Shown here piece by piece: positions 50,431 through 59,634 of a stretch of DNA of 64,000 nucleotides. Position 1 is the first letter of the stretch. Each line of letters starts with the position of its first letter. The position numbers and the translations under genes were made by a program. Origin of the DNA: DATFCK01 sp963728975 (GTDB lineage Bacteria; Verrucomicrobiota; Verrucomicrobiia; Chthoniobacterales; UBA10450); NCBI GenBank assembly GCA_963728975.1, contig CAVSMF010000001.1:1302001-1366000 (forward strand), written 5' to 3'. Below the pieces are notes generated by a model. It searched no databases and was not told the DNA's origin. It saw only the letters and a list, made by a program, of their open reading frames with translations.

Positions 50431-52236
50431 TTACGAGTTGAACCGGGCGACGAGTTGTTCGCGTTGCCTGAGAAGCTCTTCCGGGACAATCCCGCCCCAG
50501 GAGTCGAAGAGTTTTTTATGCTCTTCCAGCTCCTTCCGCCATTCGTCGCTGTTTACTTCCAAAATTCGAGCAACGTTCTCCCGAGGCACATCCAGCGCCT
50601 CCAGGTCGAGATCTTCCGGCCGGGGCAGCCATCCGATCGGCGACTTGGCGGCGCCGCCCGGGCCCTCGCACCGCTCAATGATCCACTTCAGGACCCGAAT
50701 GTTTTCGCCGAAGCCGGGCCAGAGGAATTTTCCATTCGAACCTTTCCGGAACCAATTCACATTGAAAATGAGCGGAAGATCGGGCAGCCGTTTCCCGGTC
50801 TCGATCCAGTGACGGAAGTAATCTCCGATGTTGTATCCGCAGAAGGGCAACATCGCCATGGGATCGCGCCGGACACGGCCGACCGCGCCGGTGGCGGCGG
50901 CAGTCGTTTCCGATGCCATGGTTGAGCCGATATAGACGCCATGCTCCCAGTCGAAGGCCTGGAAAACCAGAGGCAAGGTGTCGCTCCGGCGTCCGCCGAA
51001 AATAATTGCGCTGATGGGCACGCCCTTGCCGTTCTCGATCTGGGGATCGAGAACCGGATTATTGCGCATGGGAGTGGTAAAACGGCTGTTGGGGTGGGCC
51101 GCAGTCAGTTTGGAGTTCGGCGTCCAGTCGTTTCCCTGCCAATCGAGCGCGTGCGCGGGCGGGGGGCCATCTTTGCCTTCCCACCAGACGTCGCCGTCGT
51201 CGGTCAACGCTACGTTTGTGTAAAGGGTATCATGCGAGATCGATTGCATCGCATTGGCGTTCGATTTGTAGCTGGTTCCCGGAACGACACCGAAATACCC
51301 GTTCTCCGGGTTGACCGCATAAAAGCTCCCATTGCGAATCTGGATCCAGGCGATGTCGTCTCCGATAGTGGTGACTTTCCAGCCTTTGAAGTGGCCGGGC
51401 GGAATGAGCATGGCAAAATTCGTTTTCCCGCAGGCGCTGGGGAAGGCCGCGGCAACGTAATGCTTCCGTCCTTCCGGCGATTCCACACCCAGGATGAGCA
51501 TATGCTCGGCGAGCCATCCCTGTTTGCGGGCGAGATAAGAGCCGATGCGCAGGGCCAGGCATTTCTTGCTGAGCAGGACGTTGCCGCCGTAACCGGAACC
51601 AACCGAAATGATCGTGTTATCCTGCGGAAAATGGCAGATCAACCGGCGCTCCGGATTGACATCCAATAATGAGTGCACCCCCCGGTTCCATTCGGCAGCG
51701 GGATCGTTTCCCAACCGTTCCAGCGCGGCTGCCCCCATGCGAGTCATGATCCGCATGCTAAGCACCACGTAAATGGAGTCGGTGATCTCGAGACCGATTT
51801 TGGCCAGAGGAGAATCGGGCGGACCCATGATATAAGGCACGACAAAGAGGGTTCGGCCCCGCATCGCTCCCTTCAGCATGGTGTTGAGTTTGGTGTAGGT
51901 CTGGGAGGGTTCGGACCAGTTATTGGTGGGACCGGCTTCGTCCTTGGTCGGGGTACAGACAAAAGTGAATTGTTCGACTCGCGCGACATCGTTGGGATTT
52001 GAGCGATGCAAATACGAGCCGGGAACCTTTTGCCGGTTCAATGGGATCAGCACCCCTTGATCGCGCGCCTGCTCCAGCAAGAACGCGTTTTCCCGCTCCG
52101 ATCCATCGCACCAAAAAATGTTCTCCGGTTGAGTCAGCCTGGCCACATCCTTGACCCAGCCGAGAACGGCGCGATTTGCCGGTTCGGACGCGCCCATGCC
52201 GTCGGGTGCGACAATAGCGGGGGCAAGATTTTTCAT
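50431..52236 (-). CDS. pckG: Phosphoenolpyruvate carboxykinase, GTP type
   Basis: 601 residues from the ATG at 52236. It converts oxaloacetate and GTP to PEP and CO2 for gluconeogenesis. Motifs are the P-loop FPSACGKTNFAMLIPP (about residue 285), the GTP-type active site IGDDIAWI, AINPENGYFGV-like AVNPENGYFGVVPG, and FGGRRSDTLPLVF. The frame stays open 121 codons upstream, but without homology. It is head-to-head with a rhomboid-like gene across 135 bp. Confidence 0.95.
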   Translation of the reverse strand: MKNLAPAIVAPDGMGASEPANRAVLGWVKDVARLTQPENIFWCDGSERENAFLLEQARDQGVLIPLNRQKVPGSYLHRSNPNDVARVEQFTFVCTPTKDEAGPTNNWSEPSQTYTKLNTMLKGAMRGRTLFVVPYIMGPPDSPLAKIGLEITDSIYVVLSMRIMTRMGAAALERLGNDPAAEWNRGVHSLLDVNPERRLICHFPQDNTIISVGSGYGGNVLLSKKCLALRIGSYLARKQGWLAEHMLILGVESPEGRKHYVAAAFPSACGKTNFAMLIPPGHFKGWKVTTIGDDIAWIQIRNGSFYAVNPENGYFGVVPGTSYKSNANAMQSISHDTLYTNVALTDDGDVWWEGKDGPPPAHALDWQGNDWTPNSKLTAAHPNSRFTTPMRNNPVLDPQIENGKGVPISAIIFGGRRSDTLPLVFQAFDWEHGVYIGSTMASETTAAATGAVGRVRRDPMAMLPFCGYNIGDYFRHWIETGKRLPDLPLIFNVNWFRKGSNGKFLWPGFGENIRVLKWIIERCEGPGGAAKSPIGWLPRPEDLDLEALDVPRENVARILEVNSDEWRKELEEHKKLFDSWGGIVPEELLRQREQLVARFNS

Positions 52237-52371
52237 GTGTGCAATTGTGAATCCTCGCGCGGAAACCAGGAAGGGAAATAAGAATCGGACTGCTCCGGCG
52301 CTTCTCCAACAAGAATTTTCGACCGCCGAACTTGGCTTGCGCGGGCGAAGCTGTGGCTGTTTATTTCGTTC

Positions 52372-53217
52372 ATGTTCGGAGTTACTACCTCCGATGATTA
52401 TCGGCCGGTTGCCTGGATGGGGCGGGTTCCGGTCGATGTGACCACCATTCTCGTCGTTGCCCACGTGGCGGCAATGGTGGCGGGATGCTTTCTCATCGCT
52501 TTCGGGGCCGGCGGATTTTTTGGATGGCTCCAGTTCGATAGCGCGCAAGTCCTGCATGGTTACGCCTGGCACCAGCTGGTTACCTACGCATTTGTCCATC
52601 CGCCCTCCAGCTTGCTCTGGTTCGCGATTGAAATGTACATGCTTTTTGTTTTTGGGCGCGAAGTGGAACGCTTCCTCGGGCGCAACGCTTTTATCGCCCT
52701 TTATCTTGTCTTGTTAATCGGCCCCAGCTTGCTCCTTACCCTCTGGGGCCTTAGCCAGCGCACCGGCTTCGCCGGCTCCGCCGAATTGCATCTCGGAATT
52801 TTTGTTGCCTTTGCCACGATTTATCCCCGGGTCGAATTGATGTTCCGAATCCTGGCAAAATGGGCGGCCATCGTCCTGAGTGCCGCGTTCACTTTGCAGC
52901 TTTTGGCCTATCATGTCTGGTGGGAACTGGCTGTGCTCTGGTTCAGCATCGGCGCCGCCTTTTTCTTCGTGGAAATGCGGGGCGCCGGCCCGGAACTGAC
53001 CTGGCTCAATGACATGAAGCGCTTTGCCCGTCCGAAACCGAAATTTCACGTTGTGCAGAAGTCCTCGGTCCGCCGGGTGGTCGAGCCCGACGATATTAGC
53101 GCGTCGGTCGATCCGATTCTGGATAAGATCTCGAAGTCCGGGATTGGCAGCCTAACCGAAAACGAACGGCGCCAGCTGGATCGCGCGCGGAAACGCCTTC
53201 TCAAGGATTCCCAGTAA
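52372..53217 (+). CDS. Rhomboid-like membrane protein, probably a pseudoprotease
   Basis: 281 residues with six or so TM helices (first half) and a cytoplasmic C-terminal tail (about 200-281) ending in the motif DPILDKISKSGIGSLTENER, seen in rhomboid proteins of the PVC group. The rhomboid features WHQLVTYAFVHPPS and the WR-like loop region are present. At the catalytic Ser position (consensus GASGA) the text is FAGSAELHLG, with Ala in place of Ser, so proteolysis is doubtful. Its role may be in membrane-protein quality control. Confidence 0.8.
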   Translation: MFGVTTSDDYRPVAWMGRVPVDVTTILVVAHVAAMVAGCFLIAFGAGGFFGWLQFDSAQVLHGYAWHQLVTYAFVHPPSSLLWFAIEMYMLFVFGREVERFLGRNAFIALYLVLLIGPSLLLTLWGLSQRTGFAGSAELHLGIFVAFATIYPRVELMFRILAKWAAIVLSAAFTLQLLAYHVWWELAVLWFSIGAAFFFVEMRGAGPELTWLNDMKRFARPKPKFHVVQKSSVRRVVEPDDISASVDPILDKISKSGIGSLTENERRQLDRARKRLLKDSQ

Positions 53218-53518
53218 GCCGGCGCCGGCGGGGCCGAGCTCCGGAACGATCGTCGCCTAACAACGTTCGGCCCCGGCCCGGAGAACGCCCCTGTTGTCCG
53301 GGGTTGAAGGATGATCACCGATCCCGTTGCCTGCGAAACGTGGCAACGCGACTCTCAGCGGAGCGCCGTGCGATCTCGTTGCGAAAGCGGAATGGCGCGA
53401 TCCCAACCTTGGGACACAAACTCAGGAGGCGTTCGATCGTCATCGATATAATATTCTCATAGAGTGACAGTTACAGTTTCGCGCGGGGCGGGCATGCCGC
53501 TTGCAATCGCTTGGAATC
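53218..53518. other. 301-bp gap without a gene
   Basis: GGGGCCGA (53229-53236) and TCGGCCCC (53270-53277) could form a hairpin after the rhomboid-like gene, but no T-run follows. The AT-rich TATAATATTC near 53445 is a possible -10 for the next gene. Nothing else was recognised. Confidence 0.5.
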
Positions 53519-54223
53519 ATGAGGCTTCTTTTCGCGGTTTTGGTGATGGCAGCTTGCAGCTGCAGGGCTGAAGAACTCCAGGCCGGTCGCTGGGAAGGAT
53601 CCGTGCGAATCCCGGAGCGGGAGCTCACTTTAATTGTAGACCTGGCCCAACAAAGCCACGGTAATTGGTCCGGCTCTTTCATCATCCCGGGACTTGGGAT
53701 AAAAGGCGCGCAGCTGGTTGATATCGTAGTAAGAGATTCGAAGGTGTCGTTCGCCAGCAAAAGCGTCTCCGGCCGCGGTCTGGATGCTAGCTTTAAAGCA
53801 ACTCTGGAAGGGAACGGCACATTGACGGGCGACTTCGTGCAAGGGGGCAACAGCGCGCCATTTACGCTGAAAAAAACCGGGCCGCCGCAGGTGGAGCCGG
53901 TCTCGCGCAGCACCCTGATCGCGCCGGCGTTCGAGGGCGAATGGAAAGGGCGTTACGAGCTGTTGGGTTATCCGCGCGAAGTCACGATCAAGCTGACCAA
54001 TCACCCGAAGGCCGGGGCGACGGCGGCATTCCTGATCATCGGCAAGCGAACGAACGATTTGCCGGTCGACTTGATTGAACAAGAAGGCAACCTGATCACG
54101 ATCGAATCCCACGCTACCGGGATTGATTACGAGGGAAGGCTCAACCAACAGACTAACGAAATAAACGGAACGCTTGTCCAGGGACCAATCGAGCTGCCGC
54201 TGGTTCTGCATCGATCAAAATGA
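53519..54223 (+). CDS. Secreted protein with two similar beta-rich domains
   Basis: 234 residues from the ATG at 53519 (an alternative start is at 53501). A signal peptide (MRLLFAVLVMAACSCRAEEL) carries Cys residues near its end, but without a clean lipobox. Two halves each begin with a G-x-W motif (AGRWEGSVRIPERELTLIVD and EGEWKGRYELLGYPREVTIK) and end in a short strand, suggesting duplicated lipocalin-like barrels. Its stop overlaps the next start by 4 bp (ATGA). The function is unknown; coupling to the PQQ-propeller gene suggests a shared envelope role. Confidence 0.78.
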   Translation: MRLLFAVLVMAACSCRAEELQAGRWEGSVRIPERELTLIVDLAQQSHGNWSGSFIIPGLGIKGAQLVDIVVRDSKVSFASKSVSGRGLDASFKATLEGNGTLTGDFVQGGNSAPFTLKKTGPPQVEPVSRSTLIAPAFEGEWKGRYELLGYPREVTIKLTNHPKAGATAAFLIIGKRTNDLPVDLIEQEGNLITIESHATGIDYEGRLNQQTNEINGTLVQGPIELPLVLHRSK

Positions 54224-55539
54224 ATCCGTTCAAACGAAATCTGTTGGTCTGGTCCGTTTTTCTGGCGACGATCTGGGTTGCCGGATTCTGCCACGGGCAA
54301 TCGATGTTCCGGGCCGATCCGGCGCACTCCGGTGTCTACAAAGGAGCGGCCCCGCGCCAGTTTCATCGGGTTAAATGGAAATTCCCGACGGGCGATCGGA
54401 TCGTTTCTTCGCCGGTCATCCAGGACAAAAAGATCTATTTCGGGAGCGACGACGGCAATATTTACGCGGTCGATGCCGGGACCGGACGCCAAATCTGGAA
54501 ACGAGCGACCAGAGGACCGGTTGCATCCAGCCCGGCCCTAGCGGGCGGGATGGTTTTTGCGACGAGCTACGATGGCAAGCTCTACGGGTTGAACGCGGAG
54601 ACGGGCGCGGTGAAATGGAAGTTTTCCAGCGGCGGCGAGCGGCGATTCGAAGCCAAAGGTCTTGATGGAATGGAGCCGAAAAATCAAACAATTGCCGATC
54701 CGCTCGATGTATTTCTATCGAGTCCGGTGGTGGTGAATGGCACGATCTATTTCGGCAGTGGCGACGGAAATCTGTACGCGATCAACGCGGCGACCGGGGA
54801 GCCGGTTTGGAAATTCAAGACTGGCGACGTCGTCCACGCTTCGCCGGCTTATGCCGACGGTGTTTTGTATTGCGGAAGCTGGGACAGTTACTTTTACGCG
54901 ATCGACGCCGCGACCGGAAAAGAAAAGTGGCGGTTCCATGGCGGAGAAGATCCCCTCATTCACAACCAGGTTGGATTCCAATCGTCGCCGGCAGTCGCAA
55001 ACGGCATGGTGTATACCGGCTGCCGCGATTCCAACCTGTATGCCCTTGATGCGGCTACCGGAAAGGAAAAGTGGCGATTCAACAACCAGATGAGCTGGGT
55101 GATCACCTCGCCCGCCATTTCGCAGGGCCGGGTCTTTTTTGCCACTTCCGATTCCGGCTTATTTCATGTGGCCGATGCAGCCACTGGCAAGCCGGTGCTG
55201 CAGCAACAGGTCAAAGCTTATATGTTTTCGTCGCCGGCGATCGCCGGGGATGTCGTCCTGATCGGTGTTCTAAATGGAACGCTGGAAGCGCGCGACCGAA
55301 AAACGGGGGACTTGTTATGGGATTTTCGGACCGAACGTTCCAAGGAGAACAAGGGATGGATCCTTACCGCCGATCGGAAATTCAATCAGCCGCTGCTGTT
55401 CTATTCCAATTGGCGCGAAGCGCCGCTGGTCGCGACCGATCGGCAATTGAGCGTTGGTTCGATTTTCTCGTCACCTCTGGTGGCTGATGGTGTGGTCTAT
55501 TTTGGAAGCACCGACGGATTCCTCTACGCCGTGGAATGA
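54220..55539 (+). CDS. PQQ-like beta-propeller protein (BamB-like)
   Basis: 439 residues with an N-terminal signal (VWSVFLATIWVAGFCHG) and seven or eight PQQ-type blades, each with an A-x-D/N-x-x-T-G-x-x-x-W motif: IYAVDAGTGRQIWKR, LYGLNAETGAVKWKF, LYAINAATGEPVWKF, FYAIDAATGKEKWRFHGG, LYALDAATGKEKWRF. No dehydrogenase residues are present, so it is more like the BamB scaffold or a sensor than a quinoprotein enzyme. It is coupled to the secreted protein before it. Identity with BamB proper is uncertain because no lipobox is visible. Confidence 0.85.
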   Translation: MNPFKRNLLVWSVFLATIWVAGFCHGQSMFRADPAHSGVYKGAAPRQFHRVKWKFPTGDRIVSSPVIQDKKIYFGSDDGNIYAVDAGTGRQIWKRATRGPVASSPALAGGMVFATSYDGKLYGLNAETGAVKWKFSSGGERRFEAKGLDGMEPKNQTIADPLDVFLSSPVVVNGTIYFGSGDGNLYAINAATGEPVWKFKTGDVVHASPAYADGVLYCGSWDSYFYAIDAATGKEKWRFHGGEDPLIHNQVGFQSSPAVANGMVYTGCRDSNLYALDAATGKEKWRFNNQMSWVITSPAISQGRVFFATSDSGLFHVADAATGKPVLQQQVKAYMFSSPAIAGDVVLIGVLNGTLEARDRKTGDLLWDFRTERSKENKGWILTADRKFNQPLLFYSNWREAPLVATDRQLSVGSIFSSPLVADGVVYFGSTDGFLYAVE

Positions 55540-55661
55540 TCGGCCGCGTCTGAAGAATCGAGCGGATAGTTTCGGTCTCGGGTCGCCGACCATCTGGAGA
55601 AAGCGATCGTCTCTACCTTAAAACATTCGCGGTCCGCTCTTCAGTGATAGATTACCGGCAC

Positions 55662-57065
55662 ATGACCGAGCGGGAAACGATTCAGCCAATTTCAATCAAA
55701 GATCTCCTTCACTCGTCGGCCCCGGCCGGCTCGGTTCAGGTCCGGGGCTGGGTCCGGACCCGGCGGGATTCGAAAGGTTTTTCATTCATCGAGTTAAACG
55801 ACGGCTCCTGTTTGCGGAACCTGCAGATCATCGCCAGAGACACCCTTCCAAACTACGACGGGGTGCAGCGCTTGATCACCGGCGCATCTATTATAGTACG
55901 GGGGGCGCTTGTCGCCTCTCAGGGCAAAGGCCAAACCTGGGAAGTCATAGCCGGGCAAATCGATATTGTCGGCCGATCGGACGAGAGCTACCCCCTCCAA
56001 AAGAAAGGGCATACTCCCGAGTTCCTGCGCGAGATCGCCCATTTGCGGCCGCGCTCGAACCTTTTCAGCTCCATTTTCCGGGTCCGGAGCAGGCTCGCTT
56101 TCGCTATTCATCAGTTTTTTCAGGAACGCGGCTTCGTCTATGTCCATACCCCGATCATCACCGGAAGCGACTGCGAAGGCGCGGGAGAATTGTTTCGGGT
56201 CACCGCCATCGACCCCGCGAATCCGCCTCGTACGAAAGAGGGCGGTATCGATTACGCCAGGGATTTTTTTGCGCGTCCGACTTATCTGACTGTTAGCGGC
56301 CAGTTGGAGGCGGAAGCGTTCGCATTGTCCTTATCCAAAGTTTACACGTTTGGCCCTACTTTTCGGGCCGAGAACTCCAATACCTCCCGGCACGCCAGTG
56401 AGTTCTGGATGATCGAACCGGAGATGGCGTTCACGGATTTGAACGGCAACATGGATCTGGCGGAAGAGATCGTGAAATATCTGATTGGTGATATTCGGGC
56501 CAATTGCGCGGAGGAATTGGGGTTGTTCGCGAAGTTCGTGGACAAGGAATTGTTGGCGCGACTCGATTTTGTGCTGGAAAAGCCGTTCCAACGAGTTGCG
56601 TATGCGGATGCAGTCGAACTGATAAGGAAGAGCGGGCAGAAGTTTGAGTTCCCCATCGACTATGGCCTGAATCTGCAGTCGGAGCATGAGCGTTGGCTAA
56701 CAGAAATCCATTTCAAGTGTCCGGTAACGGTTTTTAATTATCCGAAGGAGATTAAGCCGTTCTACATGCGGTTGAACGGCGACGGCAAAACGGTTGCGGC
56801 GATGGATCTTCTGGTGCCGGGAATCGGCGAGATTGTGGGAGGGAGCCAGCGTGAAGAACGTTTCGAAGTGTTGGAAGCAAACATGCGCCGGCACAACATG
56901 GATCCCGCTGATTACAAATGGTATCTGGATCTTCGCCGTTACGGGACAGTTCCTCACTCCGGATTTGGCCTTGGCTTCGAACGGATGCTCATGTTTGTCA
57001 CCGGCGTTTCGAACATCCGGGACGTAATTCCGTTCGCCCGCACTCCGGGAAGCGCGGAATTTTGA
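55662..57065 (+). CDS. asnS: Asparaginyl-tRNA synthetase
   Basis: 467 residues from the ATG at 55662. An N-terminal OB-fold (VQVRGWVRTRRDSKGFSFIE) binds the anticodon. Class IIb motifs follow: motif 1 in FRVRSRLAFAIHQFF, the Asn-specific ITGSDCEGAGELF, motif 2 FGPTFRAENSNTSRHASEFW and motif 3 GFGLGFERMLMFVTGVSNIRD. It charges tRNA-Asn directly. Together with gatCA in the window, this suggests that GatCAB is needed mainly for Gln-tRNA. Confidence 0.96.
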   Translation: MTERETIQPISIKDLLHSSAPAGSVQVRGWVRTRRDSKGFSFIELNDGSCLRNLQIIARDTLPNYDGVQRLITGASIIVRGALVASQGKGQTWEVIAGQIDIVGRSDESYPLQKKGHTPEFLREIAHLRPRSNLFSSIFRVRSRLAFAIHQFFQERGFVYVHTPIITGSDCEGAGELFRVTAIDPANPPRTKEGGIDYARDFFARPTYLTVSGQLEAEAFALSLSKVYTFGPTFRAENSNTSRHASEFWMIEPEMAFTDLNGNMDLAEEIVKYLIGDIRANCAEELGLFAKFVDKELLARLDFVLEKPFQRVAYADAVELIRKSGQKFEFPIDYGLNLQSEHERWLTEIHFKCPVTVFNYPKEIKPFYMRLNGDGKTVAAMDLLVPGIGEIVGGSQREERFEVLEANMRRHNMDPADYKWYLDLRRYGTVPHSGFGLGFERMLMFVTGVSNIRDVIPFARTPGSAEF

Positions 57066-57155
57066 GGTCGTCGCCGGGGGCGGTGGATCAAGGCGGTGTT
57101 GCGATCGTTGTTCGCCAAGATGCCGTCTCACCGAAACGGGCCAACAACGGCTGGG

Positions 57156-58139
57156 CTACGTTGTCGCCAGCGCAAGAACCGCCGAGGCGCAGCCCCAGGA
57201 AACAGTGAACCCGGATCCGCCATGTCCGTAATTGTGAACCACAGTGCGGCCGTCAGGCAAACGATCGCGCTCCAGGCGGACTCCCGATTTACGGAATGGT
57301 CGAAGTCCGACACGGGTATCGATAACCCGCGGCCGCGCGATTTGCAGAACCCGGCTGCATTCGGCCACGATGCGCGAGTTCGTGCTCGGATCGACCTCCA
57401 GGTTGTCGCTTATTTCGTTGGTGCCGCCGAAGACGCAGTCATTTTCTCGGGGAACGGCATACATGAAGGGCGCGTCATCGCAAACGATCGCGCAGTGGAG
57501 ATTCCGGATTTTTTGGACGACAGCGACCTGACCTCGATGCGGTTCCAGGGCGACATCTTCCATCAAAACCCGGGCGCCGATGCCGGTGCAATTGATCACG
57601 AGATCAAAGTTTGAACTGACCTCCTCCAGTTTTTCGAAGCGAACGCCGGCGTTCAATTTCCCGCCTGCTTTGACAAATCGGTCCGTCAGATAAGGGAGGT
57701 AGATCGTCGTGTCCATGAGCGGCGCAGCCAGGGCGAACCCGCTGTGGAAACTCTGGCAACCGGCCTGGGGCCGGTCACGGACTGGATCTGACTCGTTAGC
57801 CGAAGACGAATCGGCCAGCGCTCGCGCTCCCAGCGGTATGGCCCATTCGGGAATCGCTATCGGACCGGACCGCGAGTATTGGCGCAGCTCGATCATTGAG
57901 ACTCCGCTGCCCGGAACCTTGGCGAGTTCGAGGAACACTTTGTAGCTCTGGAGCGCCCATCGGATCACTTTTTCTGCCGGTTTCGCATCGTAAGGAAACC
58001 AGATCGCGGCGGCGGCCCCGGAGGTCGTGGCCGGGCCGGTCTCTTGTGCGAAAATCGTCGTCGGATATCGGCGTTCCGCGAAAAGGAGGCCGCAGGTTAA
58101 TCCAGACACACCGGCGCCCACCACTGCGACCTGCTGCAT
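57156..58139 (-). CDS. FAD-dependent D-amino-acid-oxidase-like protein
   Basis: 327 residues of the DAO family. The FAD motif VAVVGAGVSGLTCGLLFAER is at the N-terminus, LVINCTGIGARVLM binds the adenine or flavin region, RGQVAVVQ follows, and the C-terminus VHNYGHGGSGFTVSWGCASA is the DAAO signature. It should oxidise D-amino acids or a related amine. A stretch at about 112-135 (SSANESDPVRDRPQAGCQSF) has the composition of a repeat-derived insert; its DNA matches the palindrome family at 6526. Confidence 0.86.
   Translation of the reverse strand: MQQVAVVGAGVSGLTCGLLFAERRYPTTIFAQETGPATTSGAAAAIWFPYDAKPAEKVIRWALQSYKVFLELAKVPGSGVSMIELRQYSRSGPIAIPEWAIPLGARALADSSSANESDPVRDRPQAGCQSFHSGFALAAPLMDTTIYLPYLTDRFVKAGGKLNAGVRFEKLEEVSSNFDLVINCTGIGARVLMEDVALEPHRGQVAVVQKIRNLHCAIVCDDAPFMYAVPRENDCVFGGTNEISDNLEVDPSTNSRIVAECSRVLQIARPRVIDTRVGLRPFRKSGVRLERDRLPDGRTVVHNYGHGGSGFTVSWGCASAVLALATT
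57752..57780. repeat. GCAACCGGCCTGGGGCCGGT palindrome inside the FAD oxidase
   Basis: CTGGCAACCGGCCTGGGGCC then GGTCACGG; the core matches 6530-6550 (GCAACCGGCCTGTGGCCGGT) with one base changed. It is translated in frame. Confidence 0.72.
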
Positions 58140-58399
58140 TCCCTAACATCATCGTGCTCGGATTGAATTGCAGGGAAAGTTTTTCCCGGTACAATCAAAG
58201 GCATGTCTCCTTCTTCAGCCGTCTTTGCCTTAATAAAAGTTTCTGACTCGGTATTGTTGAGCGAGACAATGCCAGCTTGGCTGGGAGCGAGAGTTTCCTC
58301 GGATACGTGGCACTTGGTGGAACTGGCCGGCGCCAAGGCAAAAAGCGGTCTGCCGCCAAATCGCTCGTAACTGGCGCGCGGCTCGGTTAAATTAAAGGG
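58140..58399. other. 260-bp gap; short frames of doubtful value
   Basis: A 55-codon frame on the + strand from the ATG at 58203 (MSPSSAVFALIKVSDSVLLS) and an overlapping reverse frame are both open. Neither has a Shine-Dalgarno or recognisable motif, and they cover the same bases. The mqnC start is preceded by TTAAATTAAAGG at 58387-58398, a plausible ribosome-binding region. Confidence 0.4.
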
Positions 58400-59491
58400 A
58401 TGGTCCCATTGAATCGCGATCGGCTGGGCGAGAAGGTCCTGGCGGGCGAAAGAATTTCGCCGGCGGAGGCGATCGAACTCTATCGCTGGCCGTTGGAAGA
58501 GTTGGGAGCACTGGCCAGCGCCCGGCGGGATCGGGCCAAGGAAGAAAGTTACGGCGGCCGCGGGCGTCAGATCGTGACCTACATTGTGGATCGGAACATC
58601 AATTACACGAATGTTTGCAACGTTTATTGCAAATTTTGCGCGTTCTATCGCACCGAGCGTGACCGGGACCATTACGTTTTATCTCTGGAGCAAATCGATC
58701 AAAAGCTCGACGAACTTTCCGCGGTTGGCGGTGTTCAAATTCTGATGCAAGGGGGACATCATCCGAAACTCGCATTGGCATGGTATCTGGAGCTTTTGCG
58801 GCACATTCGGGAGAAATATCCGCACATTAATATTCACGGGTTTAGTCCTCCGGAGTTTCAGCATTTCGCGGAAACATTCGGGATGCCGTTGCGCGAGGTC
58901 ATCGCTCAGTTCAAAGAAGCGGGGCTCGGATCGATCCCCGGAGGGGGCGGCGAGATTCTGGTGGATCGGATACGCCAGCGCATTTCGCCGCTGAAATGCA
59001 ATTCGGACGAATGGCTGGAAGTAATGCAGATCGCGCACGAACTCGGATTAAAATCGAGCGCGACCATGATGTTTGGCCACGTCGAAAGTTTGGAGGACCG
59101 GATCGAGCATCTGCAGCGGATCCGGGACCAGCAGGACCGAAGCGGCGGCTTTACCGCGTTCATTTGCTGGACATTCCAGCCCCAGCATACTGTTTTGAAA
59201 ATACAACATCCAACCGGCGTCGCCGAATATTTGCGGATGCAGGCGTTGGCCCGGATTTTTTTGGACAACATCGAAAACATCCAGAGTTCCTGGGTAACCC
59301 AGGGGCCGGGAATCGGACAGATCGCCCTCAAGTATGGAGCCAATGATTTTGGCTCGGTCATGATGGAGGAGAACGTTGTCAGCAGCGCCGGCACGACTTT
59401 TCGCTTAAACGCCACGGAAATCGAATCGCTGATTCGGAACGCGGGTTTCGAGCCGCGGCGCCGAAACAACTGGTATCAACTGTTGAACTAA
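58400..59491 (+). CDS. mqnC: Cyclic dehypoxanthinyl futalosine synthase
   Basis: A 363-residue radical SAM enzyme of the futalosine menaquinone route. The cluster motif is TNVCNVYCKFCAFYR (CxxxCxxC, about residue 71-79), followed by VQILMQGGHHPKLALAWYLE, HGFSPPEFQHFA and GSIPGGGGEILVDRIRQRIS, all typical of MqnC rather than MqnE. CofH, the F420 relative, is less likely given GGGGEIL and the overall length. No other mqn gene is adjacent. It implies respiration through menaquinone made by the MqnABCD pathway. Confidence 0.93.
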   Translation: MVPLNRDRLGEKVLAGERISPAEAIELYRWPLEELGALASARRDRAKEESYGGRGRQIVTYIVDRNINYTNVCNVYCKFCAFYRTERDRDHYVLSLEQIDQKLDELSAVGGVQILMQGGHHPKLALAWYLELLRHIREKYPHINIHGFSPPEFQHFAETFGMPLREVIAQFKEAGLGSIPGGGGEILVDRIRQRISPLKCNSDEWLEVMQIAHELGLKSSATMMFGHVESLEDRIEHLQRIRDQQDRSGGFTAFICWTFQPQHTVLKIQHPTGVAEYLRMQALARIFLDNIENIQSSWVTQGPGIGQIALKYGANDFGSVMMEENVVSSAGTTFRLNATEIESLIRNAGFEPRRRNNWYQLLN

Positions 59492-59634
59492 ACCCCTGGA
59501 CCTGTTGTCTATGGACAGAACCACCCCAGGGAAGCTAAAAAATCCTGCCTTGACGCCAGCCTACTTCTTCCCCATATAGCCGCCTGTCCCGCGAGACCGA
59601 TCACGCGGGACGCGCCATCTTGAAGCCTTACTTT

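Noticed and set aside
52237..52599. 121-codon N-terminal extension of pckG
   Set aside because: PEPCK homology starts at MKNLAPAIVAP; the extension is antisense of the rhomboid-like gene and its promoter.
58203..58370. 55-codon frame before mqnC
   Set aside because: No ribosome-binding site, no motif, and a competing reverse frame over the same bases.
59491..59540. CCCTGG...CCAGGG hairpin after mqnC as a terminator
   Set aside because: The arms are short, the loop is long and no T-run follows.
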